64,000 nt of DNA, taken from assembly GCF_019977735.1 (NCBI RefSeq), contig NZ_AP025018.1, positions 1,612,001 to 1,676,000 on the forward strand, written 5' to 3'. The stretch comes from Calothrix sp. PCC 7716. GTDB lineage: Bacteria > Cyanobacteriota > Cyanobacteriia > Cyanobacteriales > Nostocaceae. The position numbers were made by a program, and so were the translations under genes. Positions 56,601 through 64,000 of the stretch are shown one piece after another (within the stretch, counting starts at the first letter, position 1; each line of letters begins with the position of its first letter). Below the pieces are notes generated by a model, which was given only the letters and a program-made list of their open reading frames with translations, did no database searches and was not told where the DNA came from.

Positions 56601-58946
56601 GTTATATTCACGGCGCCAACTATCTACAGGCATAAGTTCTATAGCTTGATATAAATATTTTGCTGCTGTAGTAAATGCCATAGAAGCTTTGGCTTTACGC
56701 GCAGCAAGTAAATTTAATTCTGCAAGATATAAAGCTTCAGATTCATTCTTAAGTAAAAAAATTCCTAAATTAAGCTGATTTACTATATCAAATATATTTT
56801 CTTCTATTGGTTGTGTTTCTGTATTTTTTAATAATAATTTACCAATTTTATAATGTGTAATTTCATAAAGTCCATCATCAATAAGAGAATATGCTGCTTG
56901 ATGTACACGACCATGTAAGAAACGATACTCTAATTTAGTTTGTAATGAGGTTGAACAATTACTGTCGTTAACTGATAAAATCAACCCTTGTACTAAAACA
57001 GCATTCAATTGCTCGGAAACGTCATCAACCGACATTTCAGCTACAACAGCAAGCGTGGTCAACTTAAAATTTTCGCCAATACAAGCTGCTAATTTTAATA
57101 TCGATTGAGTTTCTGTAGGTAGTTTACTGAGATTACGCACCATCAGTTCAACTACACTCAAGTCAGTAATTCCCACTGTTTGAATTTGCGACAATTCCCA
57201 CTTCCAACATTGATGTGCAAAGTCAAACTTAATAAATCCTTCACTATGAAGTGTTTTGATAATCTGAGTCAGCAAAAACGGATTACCTGCGGTTTTATAT
57301 AATAGTAGCGATGCTAGCTCTGTAATCAAATCATTTTTATCTGTATCCAGCGCATCGCACAGCAGTTGGATGGTATCGTTTAAATCTAATGGATTAATGC
57401 TAAGAGTGCGAACTATTTTGTTAGCTTTTTCGATTTCTTGAATGCACTGCATCAAAGCATGTTGTGAACACATTTCATTATCACGATAGGCGCCTATCAA
57501 TAATAGACTTTGATTATCATTATTAGTAACCAGCAGTTTCATCAAATTTAACGAAGCTGCATCACAAAAATGTAAATCATCTAAAAAAATTACTAATGGA
57601 TGCTCTTTTTGAGCAAATACACTAATAAATTTTTGAAAAATTAAATTGAAACGGTTCTGTGCTTCGTTCAAACCTAGTTGAGCTACAGGTGGTTGTTCAC
57701 CAATAATTAATTCAAGCTCTGGAATCACTTCTACTATTAGCTGTCCACTATCACCGAGTGCTTCTTGCAATTTTTGGCGCCATTGAGATAACTTTTTTGA
57801 ATCTTCAACTAAAATAGTTCGCACTAAAGATTCAAAAGCCTGAAAAAATGCTGCATGAGAAATATTACGCTTAAACTGGTCAAACTTACCAGTAATAAAA
57901 TAACCCCGCTGACGAACAATTTGTTGATGAATTTTATTTACAAGCGCCGATTTGCCAATACCCGAATAACCAGAAATTAAAATAACCTCGCTGCTACCAC
58001 CACTCACCCTTGTAAAAGCTGCAAGCAAAGCATCTAATTCTTGCTCTCTTCCATAAAGTTTGTTAGAAAAAGATAATTGCCCTGCTTTATCACGTGTTCC
58101 AGGTTGAAAATTTGGTACCACACCCGAAGTTTTAAGCTGCGTCAAACAAAATTCCAGGTCAGCTAAAAGTCCAGTTGCACTTTGATACCGAGATTCAGCA
58201 TTTTTTGCCATCAGCTTCATTACTATTGCAGCTACCGCAGCAGGAGCAGTTAATGAAGGTGGTTGTTTTGCAATGTGACAGTGAACCAATTCCAAAGCAT
58301 CATCACTTTCAAACGGTAATTTACCTGCCAGCATTTCATACAAAGTTACACCCAAAGAGTAAAAATCACTACGGTAATCAATTGCACGGTTCATCCTTCC
58401 CGTTTGTTCGGGAGACATATACGCAAAACTGCCTTCGAGTTGACTGGGTGTTGACTCGTTGGTTGAATGGTATGAAGCAATGCCAAAGTCTGTGAGTTTA
58501 ACTTCTCCAGATTTTAAGTTAACTATAATATTAGATGACTTTATATCTTTGTGGATAACACTCCTTTGATGCATAAGTACTAATGTTTGTGCTAATTGAA
58601 CGGCAACGCTTAAGCATGTAATTATATCCAGAGGGTGCGACGAAATTATTTTATTCAGCGATATGCCATCAAAGTCTTCTAACACTAAAAATGAGGTATC
58701 TTCTCGTTTAACCAAGCTATAAACTTTTACAACACCAGGGATACGTTGATTGTTAAATAGTTTTTTGGCAATTTGATACTCATGCTTCAACCGTGCTACA
58801 GCGTCAATTGGGCAATTGGGTTTTAGAACTTTGAGGATAACAGATTTTTGTAATGTTCGCGAAAATGCTCGAATTACTACCTTACTAGCAGTTTCGCTAA
58901 TTACTTCGTGCAGTTCATAACCCGGAATTTTTAAAGCTGGTAGCAT
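53688..58946 (-). CDS. Giant Ser/Thr kinase-AAA ATPase-GAF-histidine kinase
   Basis: About 1752 residues from the Met at 58946 (the frame opens 13 codons earlier, at 58985). In the longer numbering: Ser/Thr kinase domain (about 20-280) with HKDIKSSNI (145-153, HKD replacing HRD) and DFG at 166-168, but a degenerate Gly loop; an AAA/STAND-type ATPase with P-loop [10 protein letters not shown] (339-348) and [12 protein letters not shown]; a long helical repeat region; a GAF domain (about 1330-1480, [13 protein letters not shown] to [11 protein letters not shown]); then HisKA ([14 protein letters not shown]) and HATPase ([17 protein letters not shown]). It is a soluble signalling hub typical of filamentous cyanobacteria. 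The stimulus is unknown. Confidence 0.94.
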   Translation of the reverse strand: MLPALKIPGYELHEVISETASKVVIRAFSRTLQKSVILKVLKPNCPIDAVARLKHEYQIAKKLFNNQRIPGVVKVYSLVKREDTSFLVLEDFDGISLNKIISSHPLDIITCLSVAVQLAQTLVLMHQRSVIHKDIKSSNIIVNLKSGEVKLTDFGIASYHSTNESTPSQLEGSFAYMSPEQTGRMNRAIDYRSDFYSLGVTLYEMLAGKLPFESDDALELVHCHIAKQPPSLTAPAAVAAIVMKLMAKNAESRYQSATGLLADLEFCLTQLKTSGVVPNFQPGTRDKAGQLSFSNKLYGREQELDALLAAFTRVSGGSSEVILISGYSGIGKSALVNKIHQQIVRQRGYFITGKFDQFKRNISHAAFFQAFESLVRTILVEDSKKLSQWRQKLQEALGDSGQLIVEVIPELELIIGEQPPVAQLGLNEAQNRFNLIFQKFISVFAQKEHPLVIFLDDLHFCDAASLNLMKLLVTNNDNQSLLLIGAYRDNEMCSQHALMQCIQEIEKANKIVRTLSINPLDLNDTIQLLCDALDTDKNDLITELASLLLYKTAGNPFLLTQIIKTLHSEGFIKFDFAHQCWKWELSQIQTVGITDLSVVELMVRNLSKLPTETQSILKLAACIGENFKLTTLAVVAEMSVDDVSEQLNAVLVQGLILSVNDSNCSTSLQTKLEYRFLHGRVHQAAYSLIDDGLYEITHYKIGKLLLKNTETQPIEENIFDIVNQLNLGIFLLKNESEALYLAELNLLAARKAKASMAFTTAAKYLYQAIELMPVDSWRREYNITLNIYQERAEVEFLNGNFELAEILTYTAIEKAHSNLEKANFYNLLVSQYTLQGRFNDVLDSAKKGLSLLNIFLPEDDCKCIANKELIIAKQNLDKLGIDSIVDLPAIENEQIEVAIKLLINLEPLVYAASKFTLYTFIVSKAVNLSLQYGNVSESVKAYANFGLIIGSNLGNYHSGYQLGLSAYKLSEKLNNKSQQSKASALLTGWLHCWSKHIKHAAIISRKGYQAGIESGEFMFAGCNLFTLIHNLFLQGYPLELMNKEISDSYHAAAQINNIIAVESIIAVKFAVNDLTNTENNINHIKLENKKFYKDDIISQSKQRQSFFTLCTYYIYQIQTLYFLNQFLDALNYINEVKQYLPSILGFTISSEYYFYYSLIVTRLYQQYDIQTQREFLAQIHQNQEQYKQWADNCPENFLHKYLLVEAEIARISGKNWQALDLYDQAINLAHENGFLQNAALANELTGLFWENQNKQDFAKIYLSKAHRYYDKWGAKAKVKQLETSYPYLVIDSKEPITATQQKFSLDIATVVKASLALSRELIPSRLNNKLLHLVRENAGAEKVYFIIKQNNQLIIESSLVGDNDDNTVWQRIPLTESYQLPVSLINYIERTQTHLVLDDASQSLEFNSDPYIIITKPLSVLALPIIHTGKLLGVLYLENNLVKGAFTSERVELLQVIASQAAISLENARFYATLEARVSERTQELETALEELNRTQIQLIQSEKMSGLGQLIAGIAHEINNPVSFIFGNLLHTKEYTDYLLELIKLYQDELPNPSTKILNKINEIDLDFISEDLPQIIESMYTGAKRIKDVILSLRTFSRLDEAIFKEVDIHLGIESTLMILQQKLGNIQIIKDYGDIPQVNCFAGEINQVILNILTNAIDALNVSDGKIWIKTYLSEDSYIAIEIADNGIGMSQDILSKIFDPFFTTKAVGKGTGLGLSICYQIIVEKHQGKLNCTSAPNQGSKFIILLPR

Positions 58947-59050
58947 AAATGCTTGGATATAAAATAATTTTAGTCTTACCCTCAATACATAGGATTGCTT
59001 AATTTATATACTTTTGCACTCAGTGATTTAACTGAATGATTGTAAAAAAA

Positions 59051-59090
59051 AACAGGCAGGATGCCTGTTCCACAAGACATTCCACAAGAG
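59051..59090. repeat. GGCAGGATGCCTG palindromic repeat
   Basis: AACAGGCAGGATGCCTGTTCCACAAGACATTCCACAAG is the reverse-orientation relative of the TCTTGTGGAACGGGCATCC repeats at 60857 and 63374. It lies between the divergent kinase and MetRS genes. Confidence 0.6.
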
Positions 59091-59104
59091 ATGTTGTAAT
59101 ATAG

Positions 59105-60850
59105 AAGAATACAACTTATCTACAAAACAGGAAGACCAATTTCAGCAACTATATATATAAGGCGCCTCAAGCCAATCAAGTTAAGCATCTAATTACCAGC
59201 GCACTACCATACATTAATGGAATTAAGCACCTGGGAAACCTTGTGGGTTCAATGCTTCCAGCAGATGTGTACGCGCGCTTTTTAAGACAATGTGGTGAAC
59301 AAGTTCTCTTTATTTGTGCCACCGACGAACATGGAACACCCGCAGAACTCGCAGCATCAGAAGCTAACCTGGATACCGCTTCGTTCTGCCAAAACATGTA
59401 TCAAATCCAATTAGATATCTATCGAAGCTTTGGTTTATCTTTCGATTATTTTGGTCGCAACTCTAGCAGCTATAACCACGAATTAACCCAAAATTTCTAC
59501 AAATCGCTTGATAAAAACGGTTATATAGAAGAACGCGAAATAAATCTTATATATTCTCTTGATGACGCACGGTTTCTACCTGATAGATACATCATTGGGA
59601 CTTGTCCGCATTGTGGTTATGAGTCAGCAAGAGGAGACCAATGCGAAAACTGCACATCTGTACTAGACCCTACAGACTTAATCAAACCACGTTCAGCAAT
59701 ATCAAAAAGTACAAAATTAGAAGTTCGCAAAACCAAGCATTTATTCCTAAAACTTTCTGTACTCAGCGATGAAGTTAGAAATTGGGTAGAACAACATCCC
59801 AACTGGTCAAACCTCACCAAATCAATCGCACTTGGATGGTTAAACGAAGGACTCCAAGACAGGTGTATTACTCGTGACCTTAGTTGGGGAGTACCTGTAC
59901 CTCGTCCTGGTTTTGAGGACAAAGTATTTTATGTTTGGTTTGACGCACCAATTGGATATATTGCAGCAACCCAAGCTTGGGGTGTAGAAAATTCTCAAGA
60001 TTGGGAAATTTGGTGGCAAGATACTGAAAATACCAAATATGTCCAATTCATGGCAAAAGATAACTTGCCATTCCATACAATTATGTTTCCAGCCATGATT
60101 TTGGGAACGCGACAAAATTGGAAACTTGCCGACGAAATCAAAGGATTCAATTGGTTGAACTATTATGGGGGTAAATTTTCGACTAGCTCCAAGCGCGGTA
60201 TATTCTTAGACCAGGCGTTAGAAATTTTACCTGCTGACTATTGGCGTTATAGTTTATTATCAATGATTCCCGAATCTGCCGATTCTACTTTTACTTGGGA
60301 ATTATTCCAAATCAAGGTAAATAAAGAACTAGCAGATACTTTTGGTAATTTTGTCAACCGTATTTTAAAATTTGCTGCAACGCATTTTGATTCTACTGTT
60401 CCCCAAGGAGGAATTGCAGGAGAGCGAGAACAAGAGTTAGAAAATACCTGTACGCGATTAGTTAGTAAATATTGCGATTATCTAAGTAACTTAGAATTTC
60501 GTAAAGCAGTAGATACACTTTACTCTTTATGGATACTCGGCAACCAGTATATAGATGATAAGGCGCCGTGGAAACTAATTAAAACCAATCGTGATGAAGC
60601 CGCGCAAGTAATACGGACATGTATAAATTTAATCAGAATTTATGCAATTGTACAGGCGCCTATCCTTCCATTTACATCGACAAAGTTATTTGATGCATTA
60701 CATCTACCAGATGCAGACAGAATAACCAAGATTAGCGACGTTAATTTTGAAGCTATGGAACCAGGTAATAAATTTGACTTGATTCCACCTTTATTTAAAA
60801 AATTGGAAGATGAAGAAATTAAAGCTTTGTCAATAAAATTTGGTAGTTGA
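59105..60850 (+). CDS. metG: Methionyl-tRNA synthetase, no recognisable start codon
   Basis: It charges tRNA-Met with methionine. The open frame begins after the TAG at 59102. Family homology starts at about 59183 (KHLITSALPYINGIKHLGN, carrying the class I HIGH signature as HLGN), but the first start codon is a GTG at 59243, after it. Starting there would remove the HIGH motif and kill the enzyme. The remainder is complete: zinc knuckles CPHC and CENC, GVPVPRPGFEDKVFYVWFD, and KFSTS in place of KMSKS, typical of the archaeal-like MetRS form; the C-terminal EMAP domain is absent. Either an unusual start (ATA/ATT/CTG) is used, a sequence error exists, or this is a damaged second copy. Confidence 0.8.
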   Translation, partial: KNTTYLQNRKTNFSNYIYKAPQANQVKHLITSALPYINGIKHLGNLVGSMLPADVYARFLRQCGEQVLFICATDEHGTPAELAASEANLDTASFCQNMYQIQLDIYRSFGLSFDYFGRNSSSYNHELTQNFYKSLDKNGYIEEREINLIYSLDDARFLPDRYIIGTCPHCGYESARGDQCENCTSVLDPTDLIKPRSAISKSTKLEVRKTKHLFLKLSVLSDEVRNWVEQHPNWSNLTKSIALGWLNEGLQDRCITRDLSWGVPVPRPGFEDKVFYVWFDAPIGYIAATQAWGVENSQDWEIWWQDTENTKYVQFMAKDNLPFHTIMFPAMILGTRQNWKLADEIKGFNWLNYYGGKFSTSSKRGIFLDQALEILPADYWRYSLLSMIPESADSTFTWELFQIKVNKELADTFGNFVNRILKFAATHFDSTVPQGGIAGEREQELENTCTRLVSKYCDYLSNLEFRKAVDTLYSLWILGNQYIDDKAPWKLIKTNRDEAAQVIRTCINLIRIYAIVQAPILPFTSTKLFDALHLPDADRITKISDVNFEAMEPGNKFDLIPPLFKKLEDEEIKALSIKFGS

Positions 60851-60856
60851 TTCATC

Positions 60857-60934
60857 TCTTGTGGAACAGGCATCCCTGCCTGTGCCAACACAATAAAACA
60901 TAATGTGGCGGGCAAGGATGCCCACCCCACAAGA
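60857..60934. repeat. Head-to-head palindromic repeats between convergent genes
   Basis: TCTTGTGGAACAGGCATCC and, inverted, GGATGCCCACCCCACAAGA, about 78 bp overall, between the MetRS gene and the glycine-zipper gene. It can fold as one long hairpin and may end both transcripts. Confidence 0.6.
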
Positions 60935-60955
60935 GCAAAAATTAATTTAAATTAC

Positions 60956-61360
60956 TTACTTAAGTAAGTAAATTGCAGCACCTGCAGCACCGCCAGTTAT
61001 GGCGTTATTACCTGTTCTTCTGTTTCCTCTAATAGCACCAGCACCAACACCAGCACCAGCACCAACACCGACATCTCGAACTACGTTACGGTTCTTTCTA
61101 CGAGATCTATTACTTGCGCCTTGTTTTGCAGAACCTTGTGCCGCATTTACAGCAGCACCAGCAGCACCACCATTAATAGCATTATCCAAAAACGAACCTT
61201 GACCAGTAATTAAACCAGCAGCGGCGCCAGCAGCAGCACCAACACCAATATCACGTAAAACTCGGTCGTCTGCTGATGCTTGTTGCGCTGGTAATAATGT
61301 GGCGCCGAATAAACTTGTAGCCATTAAGCTTGGTAGAATCGCTTTCTTAATAGGATTCAT
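60956..61360 (-). CDS. Secreted glycine-zipper protein
   Basis: 134 residues. A signal peptide (to about ASA, 30) is followed by two glycine-zipper stretches, IGVGAAAGAAAGLITGQ and VGVGAGAGVGAGAIRG, each next to an AINGGAAGAA or AITGGAAGAA repeat. A basic linker (NRSRRKNRNVV) separates them. Glycine zippers pack transmembrane helices; proteins like this sit in the envelope and are often linked to outer-membrane stress. The function is unknown. It converges with the MetRS gene. Confidence 0.85.
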   Translation of the reverse strand: MNPIKKAILPSLMATSLFGATLLPAQQASADDRVLRDIGVGAAAGAAAGLITGQGSFLDNAINGGAAGAAVNAAQGSAKQGASNRSRRKNRNVVRDVGVGAGAGVGAGAIRGNRRTGNNAITGGAAGAAIYLLK

Positions 61361-61538
61361 TATGCCCCTACCTCTTCACTAAAGTTTTCTAAATGTGTTT
61401 CCTTCCTTATCTCCATATTAGACAATATTACCCAAATAAAAATTGTCTTGTTTAACTTACGTAAGTGTCACATTACCAGGGCAACATCGTATGATTGGAG
61501 GATGTTTTTATATCAAAAAATACTATCTACCTAATTAG

Positions 61539-61859
61539 TTATATATCTTGAGCAGGTACAGAAACATCCTTTGAAACTTGTTTTTTTTCTATAATCGCTT
61601 GTCGAAAACCCAACACAACCAATATATTAGTCAGCGTTAAAAATACTTCCGCACTACCATGCAACCAGTCAACATTGGCTAAAGACGTGCCATAGTGGAC
61701 TTGAGCATAAATTCCAGCAGGAATTGTAACCGCAACAAATACAAGAGTACCATAAAACCCATATAGAGCTAGCTTGGGCATTTGTCCCGAACGGGTAATA
61801 AACCATAAAAAACCCAAGTAAGGAAATAGCGAAAGCGCAAATAATGTTTCTTTAGACAT
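61539..61859 (-). CDS. DUF3593 membrane protein
   Basis: 106 residues with three hydrophobic segments (FALSLFPYLGFLWFI, LALYGFYGTLVFVAV, VFLTLTNILVVLGF) and the family motif YGTSLANVDWLHGSAE. It is found in cyanobacteria and in plastid-bearing plants, normally next to DUF2499, as here (11 bases apart, downstream). The role is unknown; conservation across oxygenic phototrophs suggests a thylakoid or chloroplast function. Confidence 0.9.
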   Translation of the reverse strand: MSKETLFALSLFPYLGFLWFITRSGQMPKLALYGFYGTLVFVAVTIPAGIYAQVHYGTSLANVDWLHGSAEVFLTLTNILVVLGFRQAIIEKKQVSKDVSVPAQDI

Positions 61860-61869
61860 ACGAGATAAA

Positions 61870-62175
61870 TTATGCTTGTTGTGATTTACTAGTTCGCCAA
61901 ATCCAGAATCCAGCTAATAGTAAAGTAAAATTACCTAATACCGTCATACTAGCTTGAAGTGTAACCAACCATTCCAAAGACGGAGAATTATCAAAATAAT
62001 GCCATGTACAAGCACACATTGCGCTGACTAACGCGGGTAGCATAGCAAACGAAAATCCACACCAAGCTTTATTTTGAGTTAATTCACCATAAGTCCAAAT
62101 TAGCCAAATAGCTGCTATCCATTCAATAACGCTAGAAACGTGAATTATCCAAGTGGGAATCGAAAGAGCGTGCAT
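61870..62175 (-). CDS. DUF2499 membrane protein
   Basis: 101 residues, predicted three-helix integral membrane protein (SIPTWIIHVSSVIEWIAAIW, then CGFSFAMLPALVSAMCACTW with conserved HYFDNSP, and LGNFTLLLAGFWIW). The histidine-tyrosine pair and cysteines are conserved-looking. It is the first gene of a two-gene operon with DUF3593. A short palindrome of the TGTAGAGACGCG family lies just upstream. Confidence 0.9.
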   Translation of the reverse strand: MHALSIPTWIIHVSSVIEWIAAIWLIWTYGELTQNKAWCGFSFAMLPALVSAMCACTWHYFDNSPSLEWLVTLQASMTVLGNFTLLLAGFWIWRTSKSQQA

Positions 62176-62198
62176 AAAATAAAGTTAGGAGTTAAGAA

Positions 62199-62225
62199 TG
62201 TAGAGACGCGACATGTCGCGTCTAA
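62199..62225. repeat. Palindrome, TGTAGAGACGCGACATGTCGCG
   Basis: The fourth copy of the family at 461, 3076 and 27976; its right arm is cut short after TCTAAG. It lies in the divergent space between the DUF2499 gene and csaB. Confidence 0.65.
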
Positions 62226-62327
62226 GCTATTTTGATAGTGTATCGCCTCTGCATACCCAGTTTAGATAAATGCTGTTAATCTAAAATCCTGTAAGGACGG
62301 GTTTACAAGATAAAATACAAAATTATT

Positions 62328-63365
62328 ATGCGCGCGTTACTATCTGGATATTACGGTAAAGGCAACGGTGGCGATGAGGCACTGTTAGCTACACTTTTAC
62401 AAATGCTACCATCACACGTTACACCTGTTGTTTTGTCAGGAAATCCTGATGAAACGAGTCAGCGTTATGGTGTTGAAGCACATGAACGTATGTCTATGAG
62501 TAGCGTTATTAAAGCTTTACGTTCGTGTGATGCGTTTATTTGGGGTGGTGGTAGTTTAATTCAAGATGCTACAAGCTTTATAAGTCCATTTTATTATGCT
62601 GGCTTAATGGCGTTAGCCCAAAAAATGGGTTTGAAAACGGTAGCATGGGCACAAGGTATTGGACCACTCGAACGTTCACAAGTGCGTTGGATAGCAAGGA
62701 AAACATTCAGTAATTGTACTAAAGTGAGTGTGCGCGATAATGCGAGTGCTGCATTATTAAATGAGTGGAATGTGAGTTATTTCCTTGCCCCAGACCCTGT
62801 ATGGGCAATGGAGTCTAAGCCAACACCAGGACTTTGGGATTTGCCGGCGCCAAGGGTAGCTGTTACTTTAAGGTCACATCCGCTACTAACGGCGCCACGT
62901 TTAGAAACAATAACACGCGCATTAGTTGATTTTCAAAAAGCCACACAAACGTTTATTGTGCTTTTACCATTCCAGAAAGCACAAGATTATGAAATTGCCC
63001 AAGCTATTCAACCAGCACTCAAAGACGTTAGTCAAATATTACATTTTGAAGAACCGCAAATTTTAAAAGGTGTATTTCGCGGAGTTGAAATGGCCATAGG
63101 AATGCGGTTACATAGCCTAATTATGGCAGCAAGCGAAGGATGTCGAGCATTTGCCATCAGCTACGACCCAAAAGTAAACCGTTTGATGGAAGATACTGAT
63201 ATGCCAGGTTGGGATTTAGCAAATTTACCTAACGATGCCAATGTAATTAGTAAAACCTGGATTGAACACTACGCAAACGGCGACCCGCTATCACCAGATA
63301 AAATACAATTTTTACTCGATAGAGCATCAATCCACAAAGCTGTCTTAGAAGATGCCTTAACCTAA
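62328..63365 (+). CDS. csaB: Polysaccharide pyruvyl transferase CsaB
   Basis: 345 residues. It transfers pyruvate from phosphoenolpyruvate to a secondary cell-wall polysaccharide, creating the ligand for SLH domains. Motifs: GYYGKGNGGDEALL at the N-terminus, IWGGGSLIQDATS, KVSVRDNASAALL, and IGMRLHSLIMAASEG near the C-terminus. This connects with the SLH-domain porin at 6608, which binds such pyruvylated polymers. The start lies upstream of MRALLSG with no strong ribosome-binding site. It is divergent from the DUF2499/DUF3593 operon. Confidence 0.93.
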   Translation: MRALLSGYYGKGNGGDEALLATLLQMLPSHVTPVVLSGNPDETSQRYGVEAHERMSMSSVIKALRSCDAFIWGGGSLIQDATSFISPFYYAGLMALAQKMGLKTVAWAQGIGPLERSQVRWIARKTFSNCTKVSVRDNASAALLNEWNVSYFLAPDPVWAMESKPTPGLWDLPAPRVAVTLRSHPLLTAPRLETITRALVDFQKATQTFIVLLPFQKAQDYEIAQAIQPALKDVSQILHFEEPQILKGVFRGVEMAIGMRLHSLIMAASEGCRAFAISYDPKVNRLMEDTDMPGWDLANLPNDANVISKTWIEHYANGDPLSPDKIQFLLDRASIHKAVLEDALT

Positions 63366-63373
63366 ATTATTTT

Positions 63374-63420
63374 ATCTTGTGGAACATACTCTTGTGGAAC
63401 GGGCATCCCTGCCCGTCCCA
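63374..63420. repeat. TCTTGTGGAAC..GGGCATCCCTGCCCG repeat
   Basis: CTTGTGGAAC appears twice, followed by a GGGCATCCCTGCCC hairpin, between the convergent csaB and histidine-kinase genes. It probably acts as a bidirectional stop for transcription. Confidence 0.6.
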
Positions 63421-63423
63421 GTG

Positions 63424-64000
63424 TCATTCACTAGGTTGTTCAGGTATCCAAACTGTAAAAACAGACCCTACCGCAACCGTTGACTCAACTTCGATTCTAC
63501 CGCGATGCATTTCTACTAGTTGCTTAGTCAAAGCCAACCCCAAACCAGTTCCTCCATAACGGCGCCTATACGGAGTATCAAGTTGATGAAATTTTTCAAA
63601 TAATTGTGGTAATTGTTCTTCAGGTATCCCAATTCCTGTATCTTCAACTTGAAACACCGCATTACCATCTTCGCACCATAACCGCAATGTCACACTTCCA
63701 CCTTCGGGTGTAAATTTTATCGCGTTACTTAAAAGATTGTTAATTACTTGCTGTACTCGCCGTACATCTGCACAAAAGCGACGATTTTCATCGATAAGTA
63801 CATCTAATTTTAAATCTACTTGTTGAGTTGTTGCTTTTTCTTGCAATGAGTCAATAATTAATTCTGCTACTTCTTTTAATGTAAACTCTGTATTATTTAG
63901 TACTGCTTTACCAGCTTCAATTTGTGATAAATCAAGAATATCGTTGATCATTTCCAGCAGGTGTTCACCGCTATCGTGAATAGTTTGTAAATAATCGCGC
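63424..64000 (-). CDS. Histidine kinase, C-terminal part (runs off the window)
   Basis: The open frame continues past the right edge; the Met at 63951 is internal, since upstream codons continue a HisKA dimerisation helix (QTIHDSGEHLLEMINDILDL). The HATPase domain follows: NLLSNAIKFTPEGG (N box), VEDTGIGIPEEQLPQLFEKF (G1/F) and RYGGTGLGLALTKQLV (G2). It ends without a receiver domain. The sensor region is outside the window. It converges with csaB. Confidence 0.92.
   Translation of the reverse strand, partial: RDYLQTIHDSGEHLLEMINDILDLSQIEAGKAVLNNTEFTLKEVAELIIDSLQEKATTQQVDLKLDVLIDENRRFCADVRRVQQVINNLLSNAIKFTPEGGSVTLRLWCEDGNAVFQVEDTGIGIPEEQLPQLFEKFHQLDTPYRRRYGGTGLGLALTKQLVEMHRGRIEVESTVAVGSVFTVWIPEQPSE

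Overview
The window is AT-rich chromosomal DNA from a filamentous, probably heterocyst-forming cyanobacterium (Nostocales-like). Supporting signs are an SLH-domain iron-uptake porin, a Ser/Thr kinase-AAA-GAF-histidine kinase giant protein, the cyanobacterial DUF2499/DUF3593 pair, CsaB, haemagglutinin-type secreted proteins, a lipoxygenase, CHAT proteins and heptameric tandem repeats. I could not name the genus. The usual cyanobacterial palindrome HIP1 (GCGATCGC) occurs once by eye, while GGCGCC occurs about 100 times.

Layout. 1-6.6 kb: VOC protein, cytochrome P450, a composite 745-bp inverted-repeat element, a peptidoglycan-binding protein, an MFS transporter fused to an FHA domain, and next to it a Ser/Thr kinase. 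6.6-14.5 kb (minus): iron porin, then an aromatic operon aroG-trpEG-trpC-trpA-trpB without trpD or trpF. 14.7-17.7 kb: PD-(D/E)XK-like protein, ChrR-like cupin anti-sigma factor and ECF sigma factor, then an aminoglycoside-phosphotransferase-family protein. 18-24.3 kb: two tandem haemagglutinin-type genes, one a pseudogene broken by a 141-bp MITE and an internal deletion. 24.4-28 kb: glycosyltransferase, Crp-family regulator, cupin, truncated haemoglobin, HEPN remnant and MITE. 28.2-34.9 kb: another haemagglutinin-type gene and an oxylipin-like cluster (lipoxygenase, atypical P450, unknown protein).

34.9-47.9 kb is the most unusual region. A CHAT-TIR protein is divergent from a seven-gene operon encoding a TIR protein, five consecutive dynamin-like GTPases and an FGE/SUMF1-fold protein. 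The C-terminus of the TIR protein and the N-terminus of the FGE protein look like the same adaptor domain, which ties the ends of the operon together. I read this as a candidate biological-conflict (anti-phage or programmed-death) system.

47.9-53 kb is a graveyard of broken genes (cupin, nucleotidyltransferase, GMC oxidoreductase, PheRS-like, DUF4351) around an intact Hsp70-family gene. 53-64 kb: L,D-transpeptidase, giant hybrid kinase, a methionyl-tRNA synthetase without a recognisable start codon, glycine-zipper protein, DUF3593/DUF2499, CsaB, and the C-terminal part of a histidine kinase running off the right edge. Short palindromic repeat families and MITEs fill most intergenic space. I saw no rRNA, tRNA or CRISPR array by eye.
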